DNA of 64,000 bases from Piper betle (Eukaryota; Streptophyta; Magnoliopsida; Piperales; Piperaceae), in assembly GCA_033002965.1 (NCBI GenBank), contig JAURVB010014879.1, positions 124,001 to 188,000 of the forward strand, in the 5' to 3' direction. A program made the translations under genes and the position numbers. Positions within the stretch are counted from its first letter, which is position 1. Each line of letters starts with the position of its first letter. Below the pieces are notes generated by a model. That model saw only the letters and a program-made list of their open reading frames with translations. It was not told the DNA's origin and did no database searches. Positions 1 to 11,015 of the stretch are shown here, in pieces.

Positions 1-318
1 CTGTATAGTGATTGAGAAGCAGATTCAAAATTAGAGGCTAAATTTGGAGTTTTACATTTAGAAGAAATAGACACAGACTCAGCGAAAATAGCTTTTCTTT
101 TCTTTTGAAAGGCTAAGGTAACCTATATAAAGAAATGGGAGAAGCGATCCTATCCCACCATTTAATATAGATTTTATGAGTTAATGAAGAAAGATAACTG
201 GCCATGATTGCTTCATAGTGAAAGCAGAAATTCCAGGATACAATCCAAGGAATTTAATAGTAAATAATAAATTGGAAAAAACAGAACCTAACTCTAGATC
301 AATTCGTTCTTGGAATGA

Positions 319-1014
319 CTAAAACTGTTTTTGAATAAAAGGAGGAAGATAATGTACTTCTGGACCAAAGTCTCCTAACCATTGAGTAAACCAAGCTGGG
401 ATTAGAGAGAGTTTTGGAATATCAACACGAACAAACCAAGAATGTTGTCCAAAATTATTTTTAAATAACAAGACCCCATCAAATGCTTCTATATAATCCC
501 AATAATTATAATTAATAGGAAGACCAAATATGCAATATTTATCAGATATGGTTCTTATAGCATTGGGATTCCCATATTCACTTACACTTAAAACCTTCTT
601 GATAATCATTTTGCTATAAATAATCCATGTATTAAACTGGTCTGGATAAGCCATTTGATGAGCTAATAAGTTGCCACTACATTTATGAGAAATTTCTACT
701 GAATGTGTCTCCAGCAGAATCAATTCAAAATAATATTTAGTTGTATTAGACTGAACAATAAAATGAGAAAAATGTGGCAATAATTGCTTAGTCATAATGA
801 CTAGATCTTCTTTTTGTAAGTCTTTAGGAGAATAATCCAAAAAGCAAATCTGTAAAGGATGAGGTTTTTGAATATAAGGGCTAAGAATTCTATAAGAATT
901 TATCGAGGTCTTTGGTTTATTATCATCCTGCTCAAAATCTTTTTCATAACTGCGGTAACTTTTGTACATAGGAGGAAGAATCAATTTTCCTTTTCCTTTA
1001 CCTTTATCAGCCAT
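319..1014 (-). CDS. Downstream ORF of the endogenous caulimovirid, function unknown
   Basis: This is an uninterrupted 231-codon frame starting with a Lys/Gly-rich stretch (MADKGKGKGK), followed by a mixed-charge, aromatic-rich body with no transmembrane segment. It lies immediately after the RNase H region in the viral reading direction. That matches the second ORF found downstream of the polyprotein in some endogenous plant pararetroviruses, whose role is not established. It is the only long open frame in a copy whose polyprotein is full of stops. I recognise no domain in it. It could be a neutral frame that happens not to have been hit yet, or a frame preserved for some reason. Whether it is expressed cannot be told from sequence. 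Confidence 0.6.
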   Translation of the reverse strand: MADKGKGKGKLILPPMYKSYRSYEKDFEQDDNKPKTSINSYRILSPYIQKPHPLQICFLDYSPKDLQKEDLVIMTKQLLPHFSHFIVQSNTTKYYFELILLETHSVEISHKCSGNLLAHQMAYPDQFNTWIIYSKMIIKKVLSVSEYGNPNAIRTISDKYCIFGLPINYNYWDYIEAFDGVLLFKNNFGQHSWFVRVDIPKLSLIPAWFTQWLGDFGPEVHYLPPFIQKQF

Positions 1015-1029
1015 TATACCCCCTCTGAA

Positions 1030-2420
1030 AATTCCCGAGTGAGAAAATTAGGAAGAGAGTTAGTATTGCCTTTTATAAATTCAATATCAAAATAAAAAAT
1101 AGCTAGTAAAGCTTGCCATCTAGCGAATATATGTTTAGAGGCTAAATTCTTAACATCTTTTTGCAAAATATCTTTTGCAGCTTTACAATCAATTCTTAAC
1201 AGAAAATTTTAATTAAGTAAATCATCTTGAAATTTTAAAATACAATTAACAATACTTAACATCTCCTTTTTATAATCAAATATTTGACTTGTGTAGGATT
1301 CCATAATCCAGAATTATATATTATAATAACAGGTTTATTATTGATCATTTGTTTAAGTATACCCTCATAACCTAGATTTGAGACATCCGTTTCTACTATT
1401 TTTAATGAATTAGGATAGGCTAGGGATAAACAAGGAAGATATTTAACTTTATTTTTAATATTTTGAACAGCTTTTGTATGTTCAACTGTCCATAGAAGAG
1501 GATTTTTAAAAAATTTTTGCCATAAAAGTTTACAATCCTTGGCGAATTCTTTACAGAAGTCTGATACATAATTTAAACTACCAAAATAGTGTTGTAATTG
1601 GTTTTTATTTAATAATTCATCTGGAAATTTAGATGAAAATTCAATAACTCTTTAAATAGAATTTATATTTTTTTCTATACCATGACCTAAATATCTTATT
1701 TTAGATTGTACTAAGACCATTTTTCTTTTAGAAAGAACAATTCCATTTGTCTTAGCAATTTTATAAAATTGATTCAAGTGTTTAAAATGTTGATCTAAAT
1801 TATTAGAATAAACTAAAACATGATTTATATAAACCATAATGTATTCTATATAAGGATTGAATATATCATTCATTATTTTTTGAAACTTTGAAGGAACATA
1901 TTTTAATCCAAAAAGCATTACATTCCATTCGTATTGATCAAAGGGAACATTAAATGCTATTTTATATCTATCTTTTTCATTAATCTGAATTTGCCAAAAT
2001 CCTAATTTTAGATCAAACTTACTAAATACTTGAGCATTATATAATCCTTTTAATAAATCTTTTTATGGGAATAGGATAACATATCCATTTTAAAACCTTA
2101 TTTAATGGTTTATAATTAATCACTAATCTTGGTGCACCCTTTCTCTTTCAGCTCCATTATATACATAGAAAGCATAGCAAAACAAAGGAGATTTACTAAA
2201 TCGGATTAATTTATTATTTAATAAGGTTGTCATTTTGTATTGACAATATGTAACCAATTCTTTACTCATTTGAATTGGTCTTGCCTTGGTAGGAATTTGA
2301 GATTCCTGAAAGGTATCTTCATATAGAAGAGTAACTTCACGTCTTTTTCTTTCCCAGAAAGCACTAAGCAAGTCATTACATAAATCATTTTGAAACAATT
2401 TTTTCAATTTATTTATTTTT
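1030..2420 (-). pseudogene. Viral reverse transcriptase-RNase H remnant
   Basis: Two open fragments carry RT sequence. The one at 2123-2407 has the N-terminal palm pattern (KSPLFCYAFYVYN), and the one at 1652-1918 has the region around the catalytic box (LFGLKYVPSKFQKIMND upstream). The catalytic YxDD position (1820-1831) reads Tyr-Ile-Asn-His, so both acidic residues are lost. RNase H-like sequence follows at about 1060-1640 with several stops. A break also separates the two RT fragments near 2060. This is a dead polymerase remnant. The family assignment rests on the RT motifs together with the neighbouring protease and zinc knuckle. Confidence 0.8.
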
Positions 2421-2522
2421 TCTAAAATTTCTTTACAAATTAATTTTTCTTCTAAATTTAAATTGTTAACTTCTTCTTTTAAATAGTTTATATGTTTACT
2501 GTTAAGAAATGATTTTTCTTTT

Positions 2523-2781
2523 AAATTAGATATTAATGTTTTATGAGCAGAAAATTCTAACTTAAAAGTAATTTTTTTACCTTTAAACCTTGTATGAATT
2601 CATGTATCGTTTATAGTGAATGGTTCTATAATTGCAGTGAAAGGATTTCCTAAAATTAGATATTAATGTTTTATGAGCAGAAAATTTTAACTTAAAAGTA
2701 ATTTTTTTACCTTTAAACCTTGTATGAATTCATGTATCGTTTATAGTGAATGGTTCTATAATTGCAGTGAAAGGATTTCCT
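2523..2781. repeat. 130-bp tandem direct duplication inside the viral copy
   Basis: Two adjacent copies of about 130 bp (2523-2652 and 2653-2781) are nearly identical; I see one C/T difference about 35 bases in and small differences at the 3' join. They lie between the protease motif and the RT. The near-identity means this duplication is young compared with the decay of the surrounding viral frames. Confidence 0.9.
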
Positions 2782-2799
2782 TAAATCACTTCTTTTTCT

Positions 2800-3020
2800 G
2801 CATCTCTTACTAAGATAAAAGTTAAATATAAACATGTATTATTTATGCATACAACTGCATGAGGTAATTTATACTGAATTTTTAATCTTTGGTCATTTGC
2901 AGTAGATAAAGTTTGTTTTGTTTCCTTATAAAATCTAGTAGGGATTAATCATTCACAGATTACATTTCTATCAACTCCTGTATCAACCAAAGCTAACGTT
3001 ACTAATGTAAATTTTTTATC
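2800..3020 (-). pseudogene. Viral aspartic protease remnant
   Basis: The minus strand reads Leu-Val-Asp-Thr-Gly-Val around 2976-2984. This is the DTG active-site motif of retroviral-type aspartic proteases, preceded by a hydrophobic strand (VTLALV). It sits where a caulimovirid protease should be, between the zinc knuckle and the RT. Stops follow within about 15 codons and again near 2785, so the domain is not translatable as one piece. Confidence 0.7.
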
Positions 3021-3029
3021 AAGAATTAT

Positions 3030-3350
3030 TTATATTTTTAAAGTATACTTTCTATAAATAGTTTGTTTTATAACATTTAAATAATCTTGAGGTTCTGGAG
3101 GTTGAGAAGTTTCACCTATTTGAAATTCAAAATCCTCAAAGATTTTTAAATCTTCACTTTCATTATCAGATTCATTATTTTTATTTCCATTTACTAATTC
3201 TAATATTTCGATGTGTATTCTTAATTGTATAACTTCGGATTTTAATGTATTTATTTCTTGACGAAGATCTTGTAATGTAACAGATCTTTCCTTTTTCATT
3301 CTATCAAAGACTTCTGTCATAGAATATAAAGGATGAACTATAGCTTCCAT
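3030..3350 (-). pseudogene. Viral polyprotein segment with coiled coil
   Basis: This open fragment of 106 codons lies between the zinc knuckle and the protease. Residues about 20-52 show heptad-like spacing of Leu, Ile and Val (LQDLRQEINTLKSEVIQLRI), which suggests a coiled coil. An acidic Asn/Ser/Glu-rich tract follows. A spacer of this kind may mediate oligomerisation or virion association. That is inference; only the heptad pattern is visible. Confidence 0.5.
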
Positions 3351-3359
3351 TTTTTGTTT

Positions 3360-4980
3360 TAACTTATTTTCTCTAGTAGAAGCTATAACCTTGTCCTATT
3401 AATTGTCTATTTTGTTCTTTATCATGAATATTATCTATTAGATCTAATAATAATGATTCTTGAGTATTAATCATACTAATACTTACATTATTTAATGTTT
3501 TACAAGTATCATAAATATCATTACATTCACAATTTGTAGAATCAGAATCTCTAGTTGAATAATCTCATTCATCTATTTCTAAAGCTTCATATTTACATGT
3601 ATCACTTTATTCTTCTAATAAAAAATATAAACTTTCTTTTTCTTCATCTGGAATATTTAATTCTTTTATTTTCTTTCTTAATTTACATTGATTTATTGTA
3701 TGTCCCGACTGACCACAGTCTCAACATACAACTAGTCCAGTTTTACTAGTTTGAGGTTTAGATTTTCTTTTATTAATTACTTTTTACCTCTACCTTTATT
3801 TCTTTTTAACCATAGGATTTTGTCTTCTTTTAATAAAGGATTTTTTATTTAAATTTTTATTTAATTTTTTTGGTTTAGGAGGAATAATCGAGAAACTTGA
3901 GTTCCAAATTGTTTACAGAATTCTCCTAATTCTTTTCTTCCTAATAATTTTTGTTTTTTAAGTTGTTTTTTAAGATTTAAGTCATTATATAAACTTAATC
4001 CTTCTATTACTACCTCATTATGTAATTTTCCAAAAGTAAAACTACCATAAGGTATTGTACCATTATTTTGACTTCTTAATTTACCTCAGACTTTTTCTGC
4101 AAATAAAGGAGGTAGTCCAGCTATAGATCTTTCTTTCCAAAATTTTGAATTAGAATCATGTCTTTGAAATAATAAAACTAAAAAGTATCGTGATACCATC
4201 TATAATGAGTTAAAGATGGACATTTTAGACTCATTATTAATTCCTGAGTTCTTTCTTTCATTATAGTAGGATCACCTACAAAATTATGTAATATAACTAG
4301 TATTAAAGTGTAGATTGCATCTTCAATAACTTGATTTGTATTAGCATCAAATTTTGTGGCAGATAATATTTATTTTTTTGTACAAGTGGTAAATAATAAT
4401 CCCACCAACCTTTTAATATTCCTAAGAATCTACCAGCAATAAATTCAACAATTTGTCTATCAGAATTATTAGATGTTTTACAAATTGTAGAATAAATTAA
4501 TATATTATGTAAAATAATTAATATTTGATATTCTGATTGACCATCTATATTCCATTCATAAATAGTTATATTAGAATAAGATAGTCCGGAATTTATACCT
4601 GTTTATTCAAATAAGACTGAAGCGGGAGTAGGCCTTTGATAATAATGTCTTCCCGTAGGAAGAGGTTGAGCTTACAAAGGTCTAACTATTTCAATTCTTT
4701 CAGAAGAAACTTGATTTAGTAATTCTTCAATGTTTTATGTTTCACTAATTACTTTAATGGATTCATTAATTTTTAAATTACTTAATCTTTTTAGTTAATT
4801 TTTCTAAAAAATTCTTCATTAATAGGGCTTTTAGTATTAAACTTTTTGTTGATTCTAAAGGAGGTTTTATTATTACAGAAGTTATATTTTCATTTAATTT
4901 ATCTAAAATCTTTTCTTTTCCCTTTTCTCGAGGTAACCATTTATCTTTAAATGAGAAAGTTGGGTTGCTAAAGTTTGTAG
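3360..4980 (-). pseudogene. Viral coat-region remnant with broken CCHC zinc knuckle
   Basis: At 3685-3726 the minus strand encodes a C-X2-C-X4-H-X4-C zinc knuckle (DCGQSGHTINQC after the first Cys), the nucleic-acid-binding motif at the C-terminal side of caulimovirid coat proteins. A TGA (3721-3723) lies directly after its first Cys. Lys-rich sequence surrounds it. Upstream, coat-like sequence is visible only in short frames. Function is lost. Confidence 0.65.
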
Positions 4981-5190
4981 ATGAAGATGTGTATAATTAT
5001 TCTGCTTAATAACTACAACTATTTCATCATTTATTTTTTTATCTATAGTAACATAAGATGTTACTTCTATATTACTATATTTAATATTTCCTACTGGAGG
5101 ATGTTTACTTATAGTTACTTTTCCATCAATTGTATCTCATGTTCTTGTTTCCTTAAAAACATTTATTTTAGGATTTTTAATGATTTTATG

Positions 5191-5430
5191 TCATTCTATA
5201 AATGGAATTTTATTTCCTATTAATTTTAAATAATTATAATAATCTTCTTTTTTACTTAATTGTTCCTTATTATGATTATTAAAATACCATATTCTGAAAT
5301 TATTATATTTTGGTAATATAAATTCTTTAGAACATTTAATTTTATCTGGTTGAAATTGATATGTATTAAATTTTAAATTCATTTCTAAAAATGTTGGTTC
5401 ATCAGAGTAAATTCTATGAGGAATTTGCTG

Positions 5431-5498
<68 letters not shown>

Positions 5499-6360
5499 TA
5501 ACACTAATTTCTTCAATATCTAATCTTTCTGATCTTGTAGAGATACTAGGTCTTATAGAAGTACTTGGTCTACTAAATATTATTTCTATATCTCCATTAT
5601 TATTTTCTATAACTTTTTAGTAATTATTTGTATTATCTTGGAAGGAATTATATTTTTTAAATTCCAAGATTGAGGTAATTCAATTTCATCCCAGGTTATT
5701 GTCTTTAGAATTATGATATTGGCTTTAGAGACATCTACCTGAAACAGCGTTGTTTTACCTTTATGAGATTCTATTCTTGAATTAGGACTTATATTTGTCG
5801 TAGCTTTTAAACATATTATATATATTACACATAAATTCATGGAACCTGAAAGCATATCATATCCTTGGGTCTGTATAGTTAGAGCTAATGCTTCATTAAT
5901 ATTTAGATCATACAAACTTAAGGAATAATTTATATAGCAATTAAAATAAACGGGTCCATCACTTAAAGTAGATTCAATTACTCCTAATAAAGAATCATTG
6001 AATTTATTATGGAGTTTATCTCTTAAATATAATAATAAGGATGCATTTAAATCATCTCCAATTAGTGGTTTAACTGCTACTTGTATTAATCCAAGATGTA
6101 TATATTTGTATTGAACTTTTAATTCTTTTATTAATTTATAGTTTGGGTACAGTTTCCTATACGATCATTTTGTTCAAAAGTTTTATTATATAAGATTACT
6201 TAAATTCAATAAAGCCGTTATTATAAACATTGGTTGGATTAATCTTAGAAATTGTCCACTTATTTAAGTTTTTCTCTGTGTTTTTATAGACGATTTGTTT
6301 AGTGTTCTTAGGATCTAACAAACTCTGTGATTTCTTAACTAAGCTTGTTAAGAAGGCCAT
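5191..6360 (-). pseudogene. Viral movement-protein region remnant
   Basis: A Met codon at 6360 opens a frame of roughly 54 codons just after the untranslated leader, then meets a stop. Further open pieces lie at 5607-5915 (containing QGYDMLSGSMNLCVIY, the pattern of the caulimovirid 30K-type movement-protein core) and 5191-5490. The last piece is distorted by a (TA)n expansion that translates as alternating Tyr-Ile. A movement protein widens plasmodesmata for cell-to-cell spread; this copy is not translatable as a unit. Assignment rests on the motif and on position at the start of the polyprotein. Confidence 0.65.
5434..5487. repeat. (TA)27 microsatellite inside the viral movement-protein region
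   Basis: This is an uninterrupted run of alternating T and A. It sits within an otherwise viral coding frame and reads as Tyr-Ile repeats on the minus strand, so it expanded after integration. Confidence 0.95.
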
Positions 6361-6483
6361 AATAAACTAAGGGGTTCTTAAATAGGAATTTCTTAGGAGA
6401 TGCCAACTAATCCAAACTAGGCTGTTGAGGACTTACTAGGATCTGGATTCCATCACCTACTTAAGTAATCTTAATTTATTTTG

Positions 6484-6495
6484 GCTCTGATACCA
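6484..6495 (-). promoter_or_regulatory. tRNA-iMet primer-binding site of the caulimovirid
   Basis: The minus strand reads TGGTATCAGAGC, complementary to the 3' end of plant initiator tRNA-Met. It is the minus-strand DNA primer site used by Caulimoviridae. It lies about 125 bases upstream of the first viral Met codon at 6360. LTR retrotransposons of Ty1/copia type use the same site, but no LTR abuts it here. Confidence 0.85.
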
Positions 6496-6499
6496 TGTT

Positions 6500-7097
6500 A
6501 ATCTTGCACTCAAGATTTCGCCCGATCTTAACTAACTAAACACAAATCTAATAACAAAGAGCCAAAAACAAAAACAAAGAGCAATTGCTACAAGATCAGA
6601 ATAAATCACATGCTTTAGAAGAAAAAATGTATGTTGAGAAAATGGAGAAAAAAATGGTAAAAAAGTCCATGCATTGGAATACAAAAGGGCCCTTGTAAAT
6701 GGGCCTTTCAAGAACCAAACGCATGATGGAAAAGAACCAATTCTAATTCAGTAATGGGCCTCGCTCCACCTGCGGCTTGTGTTCTTAGAAGGAAAGTACA
6801 CTACTATATATATCACAAACTCCATGTTATCATTTTAATTTTCAAACTTCTTAAGTATTTTGCAAAATGCTGTAGTTTTGTTTAAATTTTTGTTGCATGT
6901 TAATATATGTGTGTTTATTGTTTTGTGTTCTCCTCGAATTCAAGTCATTCCTAAAATTATATGATGTCATGTCAAATCAAGTTCAAGCAAACTACTTTAC
7001 AAACAAGTTAAAAATAGACTGATAATATATATATATATATATATAGGGGGTTGATTGGACATGTACGGGTCAAAAAAAATTTTCTACCTCAAAGCTT
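6500..7097. other. Spacer beyond the viral leader
   Basis: No gene is seen. A TATATATAG stretch near 6803-6812 on the minus strand lies about 300 bases upstream of the primer-binding site and could be the remains of the viral promoter (inference). A (TA)n run of about 20 bases sits at 7025-7045. Confidence 0.5.
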
Positions 7098-8323
7098 GAT
7101 TTGGGTCATCTGATTACAAGGACGACCCAGATTCTTTTTTTAAAAAAAAAACCCTTCATTCCCCAAAGGCTCTGTTGCAAAACTTAGCCGATTCCACTCG
7201 AAATCAATTGATAGAACAAAGCTCGGTAGAAAATCAAGTTAAAAAAGGAATAACCAGGTTTTCCTAAAAATCGAACCGTGAATTGGCTGAGTCAAGCCAA
7301 TTCTAATCCAATTAATCCCGAGTTAACTCAGCTCTAAGTCGGGCCAGTTAACGAGGGTGACGGCGCCAGGGGAGGACAGTGACATTCTCATAATTAAAAA
7401 TTAATTTGACTCATACTTAAGTAAAAAATAATAATTAACTTTAAATAATTCAAAAAAATAATAAAAAATATAAAACACACTGTAACATTAAAATGACATA
7501 TTCTATAACTAATAACCACTGATTTTGACTGATTCAAGTAAACCGATTCTTATCCGATTTTTAATAAATTGGTCTGATTCAATAACTCCCTTCAAATCTT
7601 ATTCAATGTACAATTCTGATTTTTACAACTATACGCAAAGGCAACGATGCTGGCAGAGGTTGTGCTGGCCACATCCGAACTCGCCGGCCAAATCAGACAG
7701 TGGGTGGCCATGTCTGGCCACTCACCAGCCAAATCCAACCACAGGATGGCTAGAAATGGCCAGATTTAACTGTTGTCAGCTATGTTTAGCTGCTGCGGCT
7801 AGGACCTGGCCGTCTGTCGACTAGATCAGGTTAAGGGACGGCCAAGTCTGGCCAGCGATGGTGACCTTGAAAAAAAATATTGCTGCCAGATCTGGCTGAC
7901 ATTGCGCCTCCCAATGTCGACAACCCCACCCTGCCCACTCACTGCCCTCAACCCCGAACTTCCACCCCTAGATGTGCCAACACCCCCTCGCTGATCCTGA
8001 TGCAGCCTAACCACCCCACATCCTTGCCGCACACTGCAGCGCACCCCCACACCATGCACCGCCGTCACTCAGGCGGCCCACTGTGGCCAAGCTCATCGTA
8101 CAGCCGATCTGCCGCCCTTTGAGTGACCCGCTAAGATGCCACACCCTTGCTGCTCTATCGCCCGTCATGCGGCCTACTGTGGCCAAGTTCATCACGTCTC
8201 TAATGTTAGCGATAGCCAGGCTTGGCCAGAACCTGGCCGCCGGCAAAGGAAGGGGCAGAGGATATTGCTTTTTTTGTTTTCATCAAATATGGGCCGTCTT
8301 TATGATTGAATGGCCTAAGGGAA
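7098..8323. mobile_element. TIR DNA transposon (MULE-like), non-autonomous, with nested insertion
   Basis: The left end (7098-7169) and the inverted right end (8248-8323) match over about 70 bases, mostly with transition differences. Shared blocks include GACGACCC/GACGGCCC followed by A-rich then CCCC-rich sequence. The interior (7634-8247) is GC-rich with repeated TGGCCAG-type motifs and several chance ORFs. A second hAT-type element (7170-7633) lies inside the left end. No transposase is present. Long TIRs suggest a Mutator-like element; the class is inference. A related right end occurs at 35955-36040. Confidence 0.6.
7170..7633 (+). mobile_element. Small non-autonomous hAT-like element, nested
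   Basis: This 464-bp segment is flanked by an imperfect 8-bp duplication (CCCAAAGG at 7162-7169 and CGCAAAGG at 7634-7641). Its ends carry a degenerate inverted motif (TGTTGCAAAA on the left, inverse of TTTTTACAAC on the right). The inner sequence matches the 24480-25249 element in order and orientation: a segment near 7265-7310, then the AT-rich block at 7380-7560. It is the older, decayed member of the same family. Confidence 0.65.
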
Positions 8324-10890
8324 AATTTTTCACTATATATATATATATATGATTAAGCTTGTTATGTTGATCGTCTCAGTCCCGGCTCAAACAAATTAAT
8401 TTATTTTGTCTTAAGCAATAACATTGAAAATTTGACGAGGCTTCACAAATTAAGATAAGCTGCTGGAGCTATTCATCGAACTTTTCTAGAAAAACATTCA
8501 AGGGTGCAGATTTACTATAGCAAGTGTTACGGAAAACCTGTGGTAGCATGTTTATTATTAGCTTAAATTACCTGCAATTAATATATTCTGAAAAAAACTT
8601 AAAAAGTAGTTAAATTTCATAAATTATAATAATTTAGACCAATGGAAAGACAAATACAATAAATTTGTTGAAGTATTTGTTACAGCAAATCCCCTCCTTA
8701 TATTCAAATGATAGACACCACTCTGAATGACAAAATTCGATGGATAAAACTAGGCTTTCACTTTCAAGCGTCAAGGCTCAAAGAAGCCCTCAAAGTTCAA
8801 ACAAAGTGACGTTATATATATCTCAAGTCTCAACCGCACCTGCACCTTCACCAAGGTGACCCACCTTATCTTCACAACTCTGGCTAGTGGCTAATAAGAA
8901 AACCCAGAACCTCACATTATTTAACTCAGCCATCAATTTGATAATAACTAGAGAATCGTCAACAAGGAGTGATATGACTTCCACCTTCAGCTGTCATCAA
9001 CTATTGCATCTTAAAACAAAAAAACAAACCTGCCATCAACTACAATGTATGACCAGGTTTCCACAGTTGTTTGTTGGAAGAAGTGAGAACTGGCTTTATC
9101 TTTATACTCCTACTGGCCTTTTCTAAATGGAACCAATACCTGGAACAGAAAATTAAATGGAACCAATACCTGGAACAGAAAAGTAAATGGAAGTGGGGAA
9201 CAAGGTAAGTGATGGGAAAGATTGCCTTGTCGGCCTTCTAAAGAATAGCAACTTCTCGATTATATAACTTTTCTTTCCGCGTCTTTTAAGTACTTTTGCT
9301 GAAAACTACGTTGAGGGTTCTTGAACCTTAAACCGCACATTTTACTCGTGTGCTTTGTCGTGGCTTTATGAAGATGGAATTAATCTTAGCTTGAATATAT
9401 TAGAAGGAAATTATCAGGTCAATTTTTTTTTAGCTTATGTTTGGTAGACCTGATGGATTTAAAAAAAGCCCAAGTTTAAAGTATCCCGACAGATGTGAAA
9501 TTCTAATTAAGGCAGACGGATAGACTTAATCATATTTTTAAAAGTGGTTAACTAAATTAAAAATTATAATTATAATTTATACTAATATAGTAGATCATAC
9601 TTTAGATGGAAGTGTAATTTAAGAGATATCACAATCCATTCACTTTAAAGAAAATTTGTCTTTAAAATACTTACCCTTGGTCCTAGCCCATGTCCAATTT
9701 AGGTTTGCTTGTAGCTAGCAGCCTAGTTCATGTCTAATCCAGGCAACCATCTAATATAAACCTAGGTTGGCTTGATTCCGATTGTAATAAACCGTTCTAA
9801 TTAGTATAAATTAATATGCCTAGTTAGCTTTTCACAAATGGTTAACAAAGTTCAAGATTGCAAACACTTACCTCACTATTATATAAGATAGGATTATTCA
9901 AAGTTTGCTTAAACTGGATTAGGCTCGGTACTCGACTTGAAAAAAATTATATTCGAAGCTTACTCGATATTAAATGGATCGGGTCTGAACTTATACCTGC
10001 TCAATTAAGCTTGAGTTGAGGCTTGATACTTTTTATAGACTACAAGGAATAATATTTTTTATCATAGTTATCTTAAATTTTTTTATACTAAATTATGAAA
10101 TATTGTTATATGATAACAATTTAAAATAGAAGTATGCATGATTAAATTGACTTTTATGCATAATAATAAAAAAGTTTAGATATTTTAGATATGAATTGAA
10201 TTTTAGTATGAATAATACGAAGAAAGATATCATCAAAATACGAATCAAGCTAACTCGAACATGAATCGAACTTGAATCAACTTAAGTAGTTACTTAGCTT
10301 GACTCGAACTCGAAATAAAACAAACCGAGTTTGAGCTAATTAAAACTCAGCTTGACGCGCTCGAGATCTTACCCCTATAAGCATTGATATGCAATTAATT
10401 TAGGGAAAATCATATATCTTTCATACTTAAAGTTTCCAACTAATCATCCATGTGTAAAAAAGAACTCATACTCCTTTTCGCCTTACAAGAAAAAAGTTTG
10501 AAATTACCTTTCCACAGTGGGGATGTCCCAAAGAAAATTCTAATTATTTTTTACACAAAAAATTATATTAAAATGATGCCGTTTTTATCAAAAAATCTAT
10601 ATCTTTTGGCGACCACTTAGAATTTTTATAATTTTACATCTTTCATATGCTAACCAAACTAACAATTAACTATTTGGAAGATTTTCTATCAATGAACATA
10701 CATAATATTTTTAAATATATAGAGTTCACACCAACTAAGTTTGTTCTACTTGTAGTATCTCTGATCATGCATCCCAACTTAATTAATTAAGCACACATTA
10801 AACAAGCTCCAAACCCAGACGCGAACCACCCACGGCCATCTAGAAAAAGAAAAAACCCGGTCTAGATAGTCAATTCTCAAAAGTGACCGG
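8324..10890. other. Intergenic spacer with dispersed-repeat sequence
   Basis: No gene is seen. A (TA)n run lies at 8334-8350. A 30-bp tandem duplication lies at 9125-9184. At about 9895-10375 the sequence is full of ACTCGA, GCTCGA and TTGAGCT-type words ending in a CCCCTA motif, the style of small dispersed DNA elements common in plants. I could not define its ends. Confidence 0.5.
9125..9184. repeat. 30-bp tandem duplication
   Basis: Two adjacent copies of a 30-bp unit beginning AAATGGAACC (9125-9154 and 9155-9184) are almost identical, and a short third start follows. Confidence 0.9.
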
Positions 10891-10904
10891 TCCAACTGCC
10901 TGTG

Positions 10905-10960
10905 CACGTGTACAAGTGCGTGTGCATTCCGGACTTGGTGTGTTTCCTACCCTTATAAAA
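10905..10960 (+). promoter_or_regulatory. Promoter of CBF/DREB1-like copy 1 (G-box and TATA box)
   Basis: A CACGTG G-box lies at 10905-10910 and a TATAAAA box at 10954-10960, 56 bases before the Met codon at 11016. The spacing fits a short untranslated leader. G-boxes are bound by bHLH or bZIP factors and are common in cold- and light-controlled CBF promoters. Confidence 0.65.
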
Positions 10961-11015
10961 CCCCGCCTTCTTAACTTCAACTCCACTTCAAACTCCATCC
11001 CTCTACCACTCACAA

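Larger units (their letters stand above)
1..6500 (-). mobile_element. Endogenous caulimovirid (pararetrovirus) copy, degraded
   Basis: Reading the minus strand from about 6500 down to 1, the order is: a tRNA-iMet primer-binding site, movement-protein-like sequence, coat-region sequence with a CCHC zinc knuckle, an aspartic protease DTG motif, reverse transcriptase and RNase H, and a separate downstream ORF. This is the gene order of Caulimoviridae with one polyprotein and a second downstream ORF, as in florendovirus- or petuvirus-type genomes. No flanking LTR is seen. The polyprotein is cut by many stops and frameshifts, so it cannot be expressed as a unit. The left end runs off the window. 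A family-level assignment is supported by domain order; the genus is inference. Confidence 0.85.

Noticed and set aside
6484..6495. Copia LTR retrotransposon signal
   Set aside because: The tRNA-iMet primer site could suggest a copia element, but no LTR borders it and the downstream domains are pararetroviral.
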